DNA from: Jejuia sp040720935
GTDB taxonomy: Bacteria > Bacteroidota > Bacteroidia > Flavobacteriales > Flavobacteriaceae
Direction of reading: 5' to 3'
NCBI RefSeq assembly: GCF_040720935.1
Contig: NZ_JBFDAE010000001.1
Span: forward strand, 248,001 to 312,000
DNA length: 64,000 nt
Each line of letters starts with the position of its first letter. Within the stretch, counting starts at the first letter, position 1. The position numbers and the translations under genes are program-made. A model generated the notes under the pieces. It saw only the letters and a list, made by a program, of their open reading frames with translations, was not told the origin of the DNA and made no database searches. Below, piece after piece: positions 1 to 9,761 of the stretch.

Positions 1-1
1 T

Positions 2-1651
2 GTACAGAACTATGGTAGTGGAAAAGTGTTTAATGTAGATAGAAGTGAGATTGTTGAAACCTTAAATTATTTTAGGGATTATACTTTTGATGCATTTGTA
101 AAATACGAAAACACCTTTAAAGACACTCATAATTTAAATGTACTTTTAGGGACTTCAGTCTTTAAGACAACTGGGGTTTTTACTGGGTTTAGAGGTTTTG
201 ATGTTGGCAGAACTGCAAGCATTGATTCAGCAGAAGAGGTTGAAAGTGTAAATGTCAATAGAGGTTTTGACCCTAGATTTGATTCTAGATTATTATCATA
301 TTTTACAAGAGTTCAATACGATTACAAAGGAAAATATTTGTTATCAGCAGTTGTTCGTAGAGATGGTTCCACAAAATTTGGACCAGAAAATAGATTTGGT
401 TATTTCCCATCAGGTTCTTTAGGTTGGATTGTTTCAGATGAAGATTTCTTAGCAGATAGCAGTAGCATTAACTTCTTAAAGTTAAGAGCATCATACGGTA
501 TTCTTGGTAATGATAGAATTCCAGATTTTAGATACCTGTCTCTATTAAGCGGCGAGGGCACATATGTGTTTAATGATGCTGTAGTTTCAGGTGCTGCTCT
601 AGGCCCTGTGGCAAACCCAGAAATTCGCTGGGAAAAGCAAAAAACCATTGATATTGGAGTTGATTTAAAATTATTTGACAATAAAATTGATATTACAGCA
701 GATTACTTCAAGAGAACAACAGAGGATTTATTAGTAGTACCCCAGGTTTCAGGTATTCTAGGTGTTGGTGCTCCTGGAGCAGGCCCGCCTGTAGTTAATG
801 GTGGAGAGGTTGAAAATAAAGGTTTTGAGTTCGCTATTGGATATTCAAATCAAATTAATGATAATTTCAAATTTGGAATTAAATATAATGTCACTACCAT
901 AAAAAATGAAGTATTAAATGTAAATACGGACGGTGGATTTATTGCCGGTGGTGCTTTTGGTGTGGGTCAAGATCCACCATCAAGAATGGAAGCGGGCCAA
1001 CCAATTGGTTATTTCAGGGGGTTTAAAACTGATGGAATATTCCAGACCCAAGCAGAGATAGACAATGGTACTCCAATTAACAACCAAGTACTTCCGGGCG
1101 ATATCAGATTTGTAGATTTAAATAATGATGGCGTTATTGATGATGATGACAAGACATACATTGGAGATCCGCTTCCCGATGCTACAATGGGGCTTAATAT
1201 TTCAATAGACTATAAGAACTTTGATTTTCTAGCATATGCTTTCGCTTCAGTTGGAAACGAAATTGTTAGGAATTACGAGCGCAATCAACCCTTAACAAAT
1301 AGAAGTGTAACCTTTTTAGACCGTTGGACGGGTCCTGGAACTAGTAATAGTACGCCAAGAGTAACTTCTGGAGCAACTTCAAACGGTTTATTTTCAGATT
1401 TCTTTGTAGAAGACGGATCTTTTATTCGCTTACAAAATGTACAGTTAGGATATACGTTCAAAAAGTTAATTGAAAATTCAAAACTTGATAAATTGCGACT
1501 GTACGTGTCTGCAAGCAACCTGTTTACATTAACAGAGTATAGAGGTTACGACCCAACAGCATCTTCTGGTGCACCAATTGGAGGGGGCATAGATCAAGGC
1601 TTCTACCCAAACCCAAGAACATATTTATTTGGAGTTAACTTAAAATTTTAA
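2..1651 (+). CDS. SusC/RagA-type TonB-linked outer-membrane transporter, 3' part
   Basis: The reading frame is open from the left edge, so this is the C-terminal part (about 549 residues) of a protein usually near 1000 residues; the plug and N-terminal carboxypeptidase-like domain lie outside the window. What is visible is the beta-barrel: alternating aromatic strands, the 'LLSAVVRRDGSTKFGPENRFGYFPS' type segment of SusC barrels, the 'GDIRFVDLNNDGVIDDDDK' EF-hand-like turn typical of the family, and a C-terminus ending in aromatic Phe (VNLKF). SusC proteins import oligosaccharides across the outer membrane using TonB energy, with SusD as the lid. SusD follows after 6 bp. The downstream enzymes suggest a beta-1,3-glucan substrate; that substrate is an inference from context. 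Confidence 0.93.
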   Translation, partial: VQNYGSGKVFNVDRSEIVETLNYFRDYTFDAFVKYENTFKDTHNLNVLLGTSVFKTTGVFTGFRGFDVGRTASIDSAEEVESVNVNRGFDPRFDSRLLSYFTRVQYDYKGKYLLSAVVRRDGSTKFGPENRFGYFPSGSLGWIVSDEDFLADSSSINFLKLRASYGILGNDRIPDFRYLSLLSGEGTYVFNDAVVSGAALGPVANPEIRWEKQKTIDIGVDLKLFDNKIDITADYFKRTTEDLLVVPQVSGILGVGAPGAGPPVVNGGEVENKGFEFAIGYSNQINDNFKFGIKYNVTTIKNEVLNVNTDGGFIAGGAFGVGQDPPSRMEAGQPIGYFRGFKTDGIFQTQAEIDNGTPINNQVLPGDIRFVDLNNDGVIDDDDKTYIGDPLPDATMGLNISIDYKNFDFLAYAFASVGNEIVRNYERNQPLTNRSVTFLDRWTGPGTSNSTPRVTSGATSNGLFSDFFVEDGSFIRLQNVQLGYTFKKLIENSKLDKLRLYVSASNLFTLTEYRGYDPTASSGAPIGGGIDQGFYPNPRTYLFGVNLKF

Positions 1652-1657
1652 TGTACT

Positions 1658-3115
1658 ATGAGACTTATAAAAACTAAATACACGGTACTTTTTACCTTAT
1701 TGCTTATGTACTCTTGTGGAGACGATTTTATTGATGTTGACCCACAAGACCCTAGTTCAAACACTTTTTTTAATACTGAAGCTGAATATAGATCGGCTCT
1801 GATCGCAGCATACGATCCCTTACATTCTACATATCTAAATGTAATGCTTGGTGAGATTGCATCAGACAATACTTTGGCTGGTGGCGAAAGCGCTACTGAT
1901 GTTCCAGGTATTCAGGAAATAGATGATATGATTCACACGCCTGTAAACCAACAGTTAAGAGATATATGGAGTTGGATGTATGGTGGCGTTAATAGAGCTA
2001 ATTTTATAATGGAATTTCAAGATAAAGCCGATTTCTCAGGAAAAAATGTTGTTTTGGCCGAAACACGCTTTTTAAGAGCCTACTACTATTTTGAACTTGT
2101 AAAATGGTTTGGTGACATTCCTTTTGTGGTTGATAGAAGATTTATCTTAGGTGAAGAATTTGACTTGGATAGAACGCCCAAACAAGAAGTTTATGCACTT
2201 ATTGAGGAAGACTTAATATTTGCGTCAAACAACTTACCTGCTGTTCAGTCAGAAATAGGAAGGGCTACAAAAGGAGCAGCTCAAGCATTATTGGGAAAAG
2301 CATATTTATTCCAAAATAAGTACAGCGAAGCTGCTACTGTTTTAGAAGATGTAATTGCTACTGGTCCATATGATTTGCTTACGGATTATTCAACAATGTT
2401 TGAAAATGACAATGAAAACAATATTGAATCTGTTTTCGAAGTCCAGTATTCTGATGCTCAAGGAGCCGGGTTTGACTGTTTACAATGTAGTGAAGGAAAT
2501 GTAGCTGTAGGGTTCAACGGTATTAGAAACTATTCTGGACCAGAATTCGAATCTGGTTTCAGTTTTAATGTTCCTGTCCAAGAAGTTGTAGATGCTTTTG
2601 AAGATGGAGACCTTCGTAAAGATGTCGCTATTCTAGATATAGACGCATGGGCCGAAGATACTGGTGCAACATTCGCTACTGGATATGAACATACAGGATA
2701 CTTTAACAGAAAATATATTTCCCGTCAAGGAGATTTAAATACTGGAGATCCTAACTTAACTAACCCCAATAATTACAGGGCAATTCGTTTTGCCGATGTA
2801 TTGTTAATGGCTGCTGAGGCATTAAACAAGGGAGCTATAAGCGACACGAGAGCACAGCAATACTTAAACCGAGTTAGAAATAGAGCTGGTTTATCTAATG
2901 TAAGTGTTACAGGAACTAATTTAACCAATGCTATTTATAAAGATAGACGTGTAGAGTTGGTCGGAGAGGGACATCGTTTTTTCGACTTGGTAAGAACCGG
3001 AAGAGCAGCCCAAGAGATAGATGGGTTTGTAGCAGGAAAGCATGAAGTATTTCCTATTCCATTAATTGAGATACAATTAGCAGGTAATAGATGGCAACAA
3101 AATCCACAGTATTAA
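1658..3115 (+). CDS. SusD/RagB family glycan-binding lipoprotein
   Basis: A 485-residue lipoprotein whose signal peptide ends in a LMYSC lipobox (Cys20). It carries the SusD features: FIDVDPQDPSSNTFFNTEAEYRSAL near the N-terminus, the AEARFLRA/YYYFELVKWFGDIPFV helical (TPR-like) segment around residues 140-165, the GKAYLFQNKYSEAATVLEDV helix pair, and the C-terminal DRRVELVGEGHRFFDLVRTG block around residues 428-450. SusD binds oligosaccharide on the cell surface and closes over the SusC barrel. The 6-bp gap to the upstream SusC gene and the 17-bp gap to the next gene indicate one transcript. Length and architecture are normal for the family. Confidence 0.95.
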   Translation: MRLIKTKYTVLFTLLLMYSCGDDFIDVDPQDPSSNTFFNTEAEYRSALIAAYDPLHSTYLNVMLGEIASDNTLAGGESATDVPGIQEIDDMIHTPVNQQLRDIWSWMYGGVNRANFIMEFQDKADFSGKNVVLAETRFLRAYYYFELVKWFGDIPFVVDRRFILGEEFDLDRTPKQEVYALIEEDLIFASNNLPAVQSEIGRATKGAAQALLGKAYLFQNKYSEAATVLEDVIATGPYDLLTDYSTMFENDNENNIESVFEVQYSDAQGAGFDCLQCSEGNVAVGFNGIRNYSGPEFESGFSFNVPVQEVVDAFEDGDLRKDVAILDIDAWAEDTGATFATGYEHTGYFNRKYISRQGDLNTGDPNLTNPNNYRAIRFADVLLMAAEALNKGAISDTRAQQYLNRVRNRAGLSNVSVTGTNLTNAIYKDRRVELVGEGHRFFDLVRTGRAAQEIDGFVAGKHEVFPIPLIEIQLAGNRWQQNPQY

Positions 3116-3132
3116 AATAAAAAATTGAAAAT

Positions 3133-5142
3133 ATGAAAACAATAAAATATTTATTTAGCTTAAGTATTGTTCTGCTCTTCTTTTTGGGTTGTGCTGAGGA
3201 CGATAACGATTTAAGTTTTGTAGCTGAAATTGCAGCACCATCTGATGTGTCAGCAGTTTTTAACATAGAACAAGACAATAGCGGAAAGGTATCAATAACA
3301 CCAAACGCAACAGGAGCTTCAAATTTCAATATCACACTTGGAGACGCAACAGAACCTGTAAATGTCAAACAGGGAGAGAGTATCGATCACGTATATGCCG
3401 AGGGCGCCTACACTATTACGATTGTAGCAGTTGGACTAAACGGATTGACGGCTGAGACAACGGAACCGCTAGAGGTATCTTTTAAAGCTCCAGAAAATAT
3501 AGAGGTAGTTATTGAAAACGATGTAGCTGTTTCCAAAAAAGTAAATATTACAGCAAATGCAGATTTTGCCATAATGTATGAATTTTATTCAGGAGAAGAT
3601 GGGGTTACGCAACCAGTTTTAACGGGTAATATTGGAGAGACAATTTCTTATAACTATGAAAATGCTGGAACCTATGATGTTAGAGTCATTATTAAGGGAG
3701 CTGCAATCGAAACAACAGAATATACCGAAACGTTTGAGGTTACTGAGATTTTAGCACCGATAACATCTGCACCAAGACCAAGAAACAGACCTGAAGAAGA
3801 TGTAATTTCAATTTATAGTGCTGTTTATATGGATGTTCCAGATACTGACTATTTTCCAGATTGGGGACAAGGTGGTCAAGGTAGCTCTTGGGCTGAGTTT
3901 GATTTGAATGATGATAAAATGTTACAGTATATAAACTTAAGCTATCAAGGCATTGCTTTAGCGGATGGAATAACTGTAGATGTTTCGAATATGGAATACT
4001 TGCATCTTGATGTTTGGACTGCTAGTGAAGGTATGCGAATAGAGACTTCCCTAATAAATAATACAGCTGGTGGAGCTACGGAGGCGCCGGTTTGGAGCGA
4101 TTTAACTACTGGAGAATGGACTTCCATAGAAATTCCTATTTCAGATTATACAGATCAAGGGTTAACAGTTACAGAAATTTTCCAGATGAAATTTGTTGGA
4201 GAACCTTGGGCTGAAGGCACAGTATTTATTGATAATATTTATTTTTATAAAGAAAGCTCGGCACCATTTAATGATGGTTTATTGACCAATGGGGATTTTG
4301 AATCAGGAAGTGATCCTTGGATTGTAGGCGTAGATGACAATACACCTGTAACTGTAGTAACAGATTCTGGAAACACCTATTATTCTGTGAATGTAGCTGC
4401 TGCAGGAAACCCTTGGGAAGTTAATATGAGCCAGAAAGTTGAAATTATTCAAGACGAAACATATACGCTCATTTTTGATGCTTGGTCAGATACGAACAGA
4501 TCTATAGTATCTGGAATTGGCTTAAGTGCAGATCCGTGGTCCAGTACCACAGAAGCAGTTACTATAACGCCTACAAAAACAACCTATTCATTAACATTGG
4601 TTGCAGGAGGTTTTGGTGCCTTAGATGCAAGAGTAATATTCGATTTGGGAGCAGATGCAGGTATGGTAAACATAGATAATGTCTCTTTGTTTTTAGGAGA
4701 TGGCCCATTTGATGATGGTTTATTGACCAATGGCGATTTTGAAGCTGGAAGCGATCCTTGGATTGTAGGCGTAGATGATAATGCTCCAATAACTGTGGTA
4801 ACAGATTCTGGTAATACCTATTATTCAGTAAATGTAGCTGCTGCAGGAAACCCTTGGGAAGTTAATATGAGCCAGAAAGTTGAAATTATTCAAGACGTAA
4901 CCTATACGCTTACGTTCGATGCTTGGTCAGATACAAACCGATCTATAGTAGCTGGAATAGGTTTAAGTGCAGATCCATGGTCTAGCGAAACAGAAATTGT
5001 TGACATTACAACCACCAGAACTACTTACACACTAACACTCACCTCAACAGGTTTTGGAGCCTTGGATGCGAGGGTTATATTCGATATGGGAGCAGATGCA
5101 GGTATGGTAAATATCGATAATGTCTCTTTAACCTCTAATTAA
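3133..5142 (+). CDS. Modular surface glycan-binding lipoprotein with tandem CBM4/9-like repeats
   Basis: A 669-residue lipoprotein (lipobox FLGC, Cys20) in the SusE-like position after SusD. Residues ~27-110 and ~115-200 look like PKD/Ig-type beta-sandwiches. Residues ~211-374 form a module that begins APRPRNRPEEDVISIYS and ends in VFIDNIYFYKE, and recurs in two other proteins of this locus. Residues ~378-520 and ~525-669 are a near-identical tandem pair, each starting DGLLTNGDFE and containing NPWEVNMSQKVEIIQD, repeated every 147 codons; they resemble galactose-binding-fold CBM4/9 modules. No catalytic motif is visible. The likely role is capture of the polysaccharide on the cell surface beside SusCD. 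Binding to beta-glucan is inferred from context only. Confidence 0.85.
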   Translation: MKTIKYLFSLSIVLLFFLGCAEDDNDLSFVAEIAAPSDVSAVFNIEQDNSGKVSITPNATGASNFNITLGDATEPVNVKQGESIDHVYAEGAYTITIVAVGLNGLTAETTEPLEVSFKAPENIEVVIENDVAVSKKVNITANADFAIMYEFYSGEDGVTQPVLTGNIGETISYNYENAGTYDVRVIIKGAAIETTEYTETFEVTEILAPITSAPRPRNRPEEDVISIYSAVYMDVPDTDYFPDWGQGGQGSSWAEFDLNDDKMLQYINLSYQGIALADGITVDVSNMEYLHLDVWTASEGMRIETSLINNTAGGATEAPVWSDLTTGEWTSIEIPISDYTDQGLTVTEIFQMKFVGEPWAEGTVFIDNIYFYKESSAPFNDGLLTNGDFESGSDPWIVGVDDNTPVTVVTDSGNTYYSVNVAAAGNPWEVNMSQKVEIIQDETYTLIFDAWSDTNRSIVSGIGLSADPWSSTTEAVTITPTKTTYSLTLVAGGFGALDARVIFDLGADAGMVNIDNVSLFLGDGPFDDGLLTNGDFEAGSDPWIVGVDDNAPITVVTDSGNTYYSVNVAAAGNPWEVNMSQKVEIIQDVTYTLTFDAWSDTNRSIVAGIGLSADPWSSETEIVDITTTRTTYTLTLTSTGFGALDARVIFDMGADAGMVNIDNVSLTSN

Positions 5143-5165
5143 ATATTAATACTTAAAAGGCAATT

Positions 5166-6101
5166 ATGAAAAATTATAAATATATAGTAACATTTATCTT
5201 AAGCGCACTTGTTTTAGTTGGGTGTCAAGATGAAGATCAGGAATTAGGAGAATTAATTGCTCCAACCAATGTCCAAGTAACTGCTGAAATTGTTGGTCAG
5301 GACACTAGCAATCCTTTTGGAGACGGCTCTGGACTTGTGAAATTTGTAGGTTCATCGGATAATGCGCTTACCTACAGATACGATTTTGGAGATGGTTCAG
5401 ATGTAGTTTCTGCGCCATTAGGGGTTGTTTCGCATGTATTTGCAAAAACAGGTGTAAACACATATACGGTTACAGTTTTGGCTTCGGGCACAGGAGGTAT
5501 TACTACTTCTATGAGTATGAACATTGATGTGTTTAGTTCTTTCGAAGATGAAGAAGCCAGAGACCTATTAAGTGGTGGCGCTGGACTAAGTAAAACATGG
5601 TATTGGGCAGCAGATAAACCTCAAAATATTGGTTTAGGACCAAATGAAGTTCAAGCAGGTGGAGAGCATACATTCAATGCGTGGTTCCAATCTACAGCAT
5701 GGCATTCAGACAAATTATGTATGTATGATGCAGAAATGGTGTTTTCACAATCTCCTGATGGAGACTTAACATTTGAGCAAATAGCAGGTCAAGCATATCT
5801 TCCCGGTGGTTTCGCAGGAGAATTAGGTGTTGCTGGAGATACTTGTCATGGTACCGACGTCGTACCATCACTAGTGGGCGTTAAAAATGTTCAACTCGTA
5901 CCTTCTTCTTCTATTGCTACTATAGATGGTGGTTATAGAGGCACAACTATTAGTTTTACCGATGGAGGTTTCATGAGCTGGTATGTAGGCAATAGTAACT
6001 TTGAAATTATAACAATTACAGAGGATAGATTACACGTAAGGGTTACTGAACCAGGTTTTGCTTGGTATTGTGTTTTTCAAACAGATAACCCAAACGATTA
6101 G
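5166..6101 (+). CDS. PKD-domain surface lipoprotein
   Basis: A 311-residue lipoprotein (lipobox LVGC, Cys20). Residues ~35-125 form a PKD-type domain with the characteristic YRYDFGDGSD motif and a VSHVFAKTGVNTYTVTV strand pair. The remaining ~180 residues (from DLLSGGAGLSKTWYWAADKP) are rich in Trp, Tyr and Gly and contain WYWAADKPQNIGLGP and WFQSTAWHSDKLCMYDAEM, a pattern suited to a carbohydrate-binding beta-sandwich, but I do not recognise the family firmly. Two cysteine-containing segments (DKLCMYD and GDTCHG) could form a disulfide. It is the last gene of the susCD block; a hairpin terminator follows at 6143. Likely a second surface glycan-binding protein; no enzymatic motif seen. Confidence 0.8.
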   Translation: MKNYKYIVTFILSALVLVGCQDEDQELGELIAPTNVQVTAEIVGQDTSNPFGDGSGLVKFVGSSDNALTYRYDFGDGSDVVSAPLGVVSHVFAKTGVNTYTVTVLASGTGGITTSMSMNIDVFSSFEDEEARDLLSGGAGLSKTWYWAADKPQNIGLGPNEVQAGGEHTFNAWFQSTAWHSDKLCMYDAEMVFSQSPDGDLTFEQIAGQAYLPGGFAGELGVAGDTCHGTDVVPSLVGVKNVQLVPSSSIATIDGGYRGTTISFTDGGFMSWYVGNSNFEIITITEDRLHVRVTEPGFAWYCVFQTDNPND

Positions 6102-6142
6102 GGAAACACTATTAAGTGAATTTATCCTTAAAAATGTTTGCC

Positions 6143-6174
6143 AAAGAGGGAGTCATATGGCTTCCTCTTTTTAG
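6143..6174 (+). terminator. Rho-independent terminator after the susCD block
   Basis: A 10-bp stem (AAAGAGGGAG paired with CTTCCTCTTT, one G-T pair) with a short loop, followed by T-rich DNA. It lies 41 bp after the stop codon of the PKD lipoprotein gene. Confidence 0.85.
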
Positions 6175-6312
6175 TTTTAGTAACTATACAAAAACAGATT
6201 TATTCCGCATTAGATAATTATTATAAACAATACATTTAATATAGAAAATTTAACCTTATCTCAATTAATTGCCTGTTTCACTAAAATAGAAGAAAACCAA
6301 AACATACAACAA

Positions 6313-6344
6313 ACCTATTACCGACCTATACATTACCACAACAA
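6313..6344. promoter_or_regulatory. Candidate operator with direct repeats upstream of block 2
   Basis: In the 424-bp gene-free stretch between 6175 and 6598, ACCTAT occurs at 6313 and 6324 (11-bp period), followed by ACATTACCACAACA at 6330-6343. The same 14-mer is found at 24249-24262 in the promoter region of the T9SS protein gene, also with an ATTACC direct repeat of 11-bp period. One-helical-turn direct repeats suit a dimeric or tandem-binding activator. The regulator is not in the window. The rest of the stretch is AT-rich with no gene. Confidence 0.5.
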
Positions 6345-6449
6345 TTCTACTATTTTGAGGCAAGCCCTCACAAACCCTTAATAAAAGTATAATTCAACAA
6401 AACACTATGTTTATTGATGTTTTGTCTAAATATGGCATGTTTTTTTATC

Positions 6450-6464
6450 ATGTATGCTTTTTGT
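6450..6464. promoter_or_regulatory. Second shared promoter-region motif (ATGTATGYTTTTTGT), copy 1
   Basis: ATGTATGCTTTTTGT lies 120 bp downstream of the ACATTACCACAACA motif and 149 bp upstream of the glycosidase/barrel start. A one-mismatch copy sits at 24378-24392, 129 bp downstream of the other copy of the first motif. The function is unknown. Confidence 0.4.
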
Positions 6465-6598
6465 TGCGGTAAAAAATGTCGATTTAATAATAGTATGGGT
6501 TAAGTTTACACTAATCAGGCTTGCCTTCTTACAAGTCAGGATTTAAGTTTTATTCAAAGCAGTAAAAACCAACAAAAACTAATCGACATATATTAATT

Positions 6599-9500
6599 AT
6601 GAATGTTACGCAAAACAACTTTTTAAAGTTAATCTTCATGTTATTTGCCACAACATTATTTGCACAAGCAGATAAGGTCGTTGTTCAAAGCAATAGTGAT
6701 GGCATGTTTCTTACCGTTAATGGTGAAAAAATGATGATTAATGGTATGAATTGGGATTACTTCCCAATCGGCACCAACTACAACTACAGTCTCTGGAAAC
6801 AAAGTGATGATATTATTAAAGCAGCATTGGATGCTGAAATGGGATTACTTAAAAACATGGGTGTAAATACCATTAGGCAATATACTGGTGTGCAACCTAA
6901 ATGGATCAAATACATCTATGAGAATTATGGTATCTACACAATGCTTAACCATTCATTTGGACGTTATGGATTAACTCTCAATGGTGCATGGGTTGCTGTA
7001 ACAGATTATAGAGATCCAGCAACGCAAGAGTTGTTGTTGTCTGAAGTCACAGAAATGGCTGAAACTTATAAAAACACCCCAGGACTGTTGTTATTCCTTT
7101 TAGGTAATGAAAATAACTATGGTCTGTTTTGGGCAGGTGCCGAAACAGAGGATTTTCCAGATGAAGAAGATAAAAAACGTGAAGTTGGGGAAAAACGTGG
7201 AAGACCCATGTATAAATTGATGAACGACGCGGTTCTTAAAATGAAAGCAATAGACAGTAATCATCCCATGGCAATTTGTAATGGAGATTTCTTGTTTGCA
7301 GATATTGTAGCCGAAGAATGTAAAGACATAGACATCTATGGTGTAAATATGTATCGTGGTAAATCTTTTGGAGATGCTTTTGAACGTGCAAAAAATGAAC
7401 TTAATAAACCAATTCTATTTACAGAGTTTGGTTGTGATGCATTCAATGCCATTACAAACAAAGAGGACCAACGCATGCAAGCATTTTTTATGGTGGAAAA
7501 CTGGAAGGAAATCTATCAAAATGCAGCTGGCTTAGGAAAAGCGGAAAACTCTCTTGGAGGTTTTACATTTCAATTTAGTGACGGTTGGTGGAAGTACGGG
7601 CAAACGAAAAACTTGGATGTTCACGACAACAACGCATCTTGGGCTAATGGAGGCTATTATCTCGATTTAGAACCAGGGGAAAATAACATGAATGAGGAGT
7701 GGTTTGGGATTTGTGCCAAAGGGCCAACAAACGATAGAGGGCTTTACGATTTATATCCAAGAGCTGCATATTACGCATTAAAGGAAGCGCATAGTTTGGA
7801 TCCTTATGCTAAAGATGTAAGTGCAGATTTTGTGGAAAATTATTTTAATAATATAGAATTAATGGAAGCGGTACTTAAAGCTAGAGGCGATAAGGCAGCT
7901 TTAACTGGTGGTAGTTCAGGAAAAATTCGTGTTAGTAATTTAAGAGCCGAGTTTACAACTTATAATACTGGTGGTACTTTACTAGAAACTCCAGATAGTC
8001 CAGATCCTGATGCTAACACATATCCAGATCAGTTAGGTTTCGACCATATGCAATCTTATTTTATCGGAATAGAAGGCAATCCTGCTCCAAATATGAGAGC
8101 AGAGGTGAATTTCAATATCCTTGGAAATGTGGCTTCAAATCCAATAGACGAAATTTTTTATGAAAACAGAGGGCGTCCTATAACAGTTGAAACAGATGAA
8201 GGTCCGGTTGTTATTGCAGATCCTAACCGTGTTCAAATTTATAATGCGTCTTATGAATGGAGTACTAAGGGTTTTGATATCAGAGGATTTTACAGAACCG
8301 GACACTACCATTGGGGTTATGATGGTGATTTCTTCGGTCTGTATCCTGAAGCTAATTACGGGCCTAACTTAGACATCTATAACGGTGAAGTTTCAGGTTT
8401 TGAAATAGATGGAAAAAAAGCATTAAAAGGATTAAAAGCTGCCTTTGGTCCTCAATTATGGTGGGGTGCAAACCCAGCAGTACTTTTAAAATACAGCACT
8501 AAAATTGGAAAGTTTGATGTAACTGGCGTATATCACGAAGATATTGATGATATAGGTGAAGTAGTAACTTCAAATGCAATTCCAATGCCTAAAACCCGTA
8601 GGTTAGGATTGCATATTGAAAGAGAGTTTGGACACTTCGGAATTGAATTAGGAGGTCTTTGGGCTGGTGAACCATTGAACGGTAGAGAATTTCAATTTAC
8701 AGAGGGAGAGCCAGGAAACTATACCGTTTTTACGGATGAAATTAATTCAGATGACAACTGGGGCGCTAAAGCAAAAATCACATATTCTAAAGGAGGGTTT
8801 AATTGGTACGCACAAGGAGCAGCCATGGGATTGGTTGCTAATGGTGGCGCAGATGCTACGAGAACTTTTACAGGCTGGAAACTTAAAGATAGCGGAAGCG
8901 GAAACCAAACAAATTTCTTGACAGGGTTTGCATTCAACGCAGGTAAATTTCAAATAGCACCAAACTTTTTATGGCAAAAACCAATTGTTGGGCCCATGCC
9001 AAACGATGTTCAGGCTCCAGGAAGATTAAGAAATATATTTAACGATCCATTTGCTGTAAGAGGAAATAGAGAAACCACAGCAGGCGAGCTTTTAATAACC
9101 TACGACCCTACGCCGGGAACTTGGATGTACGAATGGGATAACGATAGGGCCGAAGATGCCAAATTAGCATTTAATTTAGGTTTTGTCTTCAGGCACCACC
9201 CAACGGCTCAAGATGCGGCAATAGGATTTTTAAGCAATCGTACATTATTTGCATTCCCAAACTCAGCTCCGGCTCAAGATTTATGGGAAGCACATACACG
9301 AATCGTTTCAAAAGTACATCCAGACTTAGGGCTTATCGCAAATTTATATGCAGGTAATGCACAAGCTAATGGTAGTGACGACAGATTAATTAAGCGAGTA
9401 GGTGGAGATATTAGGGTGATTTATAACAAATTAAAATTGACACATTCTTTTAAAATTAACGATTGGGGACCTTTTGATTACCATCGGGATTTCAACTTAA

Positions 9501-9748
9501 CCTATCCCGTGCAGTTAATGTTAGACCTTTCGACAACACTAGGAAAACCAAAATGGTTTGTGCTTCCAAATACTAAGGTTGGTATTCGAGGTACGTGGCG
9601 TTCTTTGAATGAGAATTCGCCTAGATATGCACCAAATGCTGTAGCTCCCAACACCTTTCCTCCTGTTCCAACCGCAAGTACTGTTGGTTTTGATGATGGA
9701 AGTGAGTGGGAAATAAGAACATATGTACACATCAACATTGGAAAATAA
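6599..9748 (+). CDS. Clan GH-A glycosidase fused to a C-terminal outer-membrane beta-barrel
   Basis: A 1049-residue protein with a cleavable signal peptide (cut near FAQA, residue ~23). Residues ~25-430 form a TIM-barrel glycosidase: NGEKMMINGMNWDYFP at the start, acid/base candidate Glu171 in LLGNENN, and nucleophile candidate Glu276 in LFTEFGCD. These fit clan GH-A (GH2 TIM-barrel type; the TEFGC motif also recalls GH72 beta-1,3-glucanosyltransferases). From ~440 to the end the sequence is alternating amphipathic strands rich in Tyr, Trp and Gly, as in a porin-like barrel (FDIRGFYRTGHYHWGYDGDFFG, GFNWYAQGAAMGLVANGG). The C-terminal residue is Lys rather than Phe. The gene opens block 2, with the next gene 13 bp on. 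Substrate and membrane topology are inferred. Confidence 0.75.
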   Translation: MNVTQNNFLKLIFMLFATTLFAQADKVVVQSNSDGMFLTVNGEKMMINGMNWDYFPIGTNYNYSLWKQSDDIIKAALDAEMGLLKNMGVNTIRQYTGVQPKWIKYIYENYGIYTMLNHSFGRYGLTLNGAWVAVTDYRDPATQELLLSEVTEMAETYKNTPGLLLFLLGNENNYGLFWAGAETEDFPDEEDKKREVGEKRGRPMYKLMNDAVLKMKAIDSNHPMAICNGDFLFADIVAEECKDIDIYGVNMYRGKSFGDAFERAKNELNKPILFTEFGCDAFNAITNKEDQRMQAFFMVENWKEIYQNAAGLGKAENSLGGFTFQFSDGWWKYGQTKNLDVHDNNASWANGGYYLDLEPGENNMNEEWFGICAKGPTNDRGLYDLYPRAAYYALKEAHSLDPYAKDVSADFVENYFNNIELMEAVLKARGDKAALTGGSSGKIRVSNLRAEFTTYNTGGTLLETPDSPDPDANTYPDQLGFDHMQSYFIGIEGNPAPNMRAEVNFNILGNVASNPIDEIFYENRGRPITVETDEGPVVIADPNRVQIYNASYEWSTKGFDIRGFYRTGHYHWGYDGDFFGLYPEANYGPNLDIYNGEVSGFEIDGKKALKGLKAAFGPQLWWGANPAVLLKYSTKIGKFDVTGVYHEDIDDIGEVVTSNAIPMPKTRRLGLHIEREFGHFGIELGGLWAGEPLNGREFQFTEGEPGNYTVFTDEINSDDNWGAKAKITYSKGGFNWYAQGAAMGLVANGGADATRTFTGWKLKDSGSGNQTNFLTGFAFNAGKFQIAPNFLWQKPIVGPMPNDVQAPGRLRNIFNDPFAVRGNRETTAGELLITYDPTPGTWMYEWDNDRAEDAKLAFNLGFVFRHHPTAQDAAIGFLSNRTLFAFPNSAPAQDLWEAHTRIVSKVHPDLGLIANLYAGNAQANGSDDRLIKRVGGDIRVIYNKLKLTHSFKINDWGPFDYHRDFNLTYPVQLMLDLSTTLGKPKWFVLPNTKVGIRGTWRSLNENSPRYAPNAVAPNTFPPVPTASTVGFDDGSEWEIRTYVHINIGK

Positions 9749-9761
9749 AAAAGATATAGAA

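Noticed and set aside
4482..4789. Short frames within the CBM repeats of the 3133 gene
   Set aside because: They lie fully inside a well supported coding region in other frames and have no features of their own.
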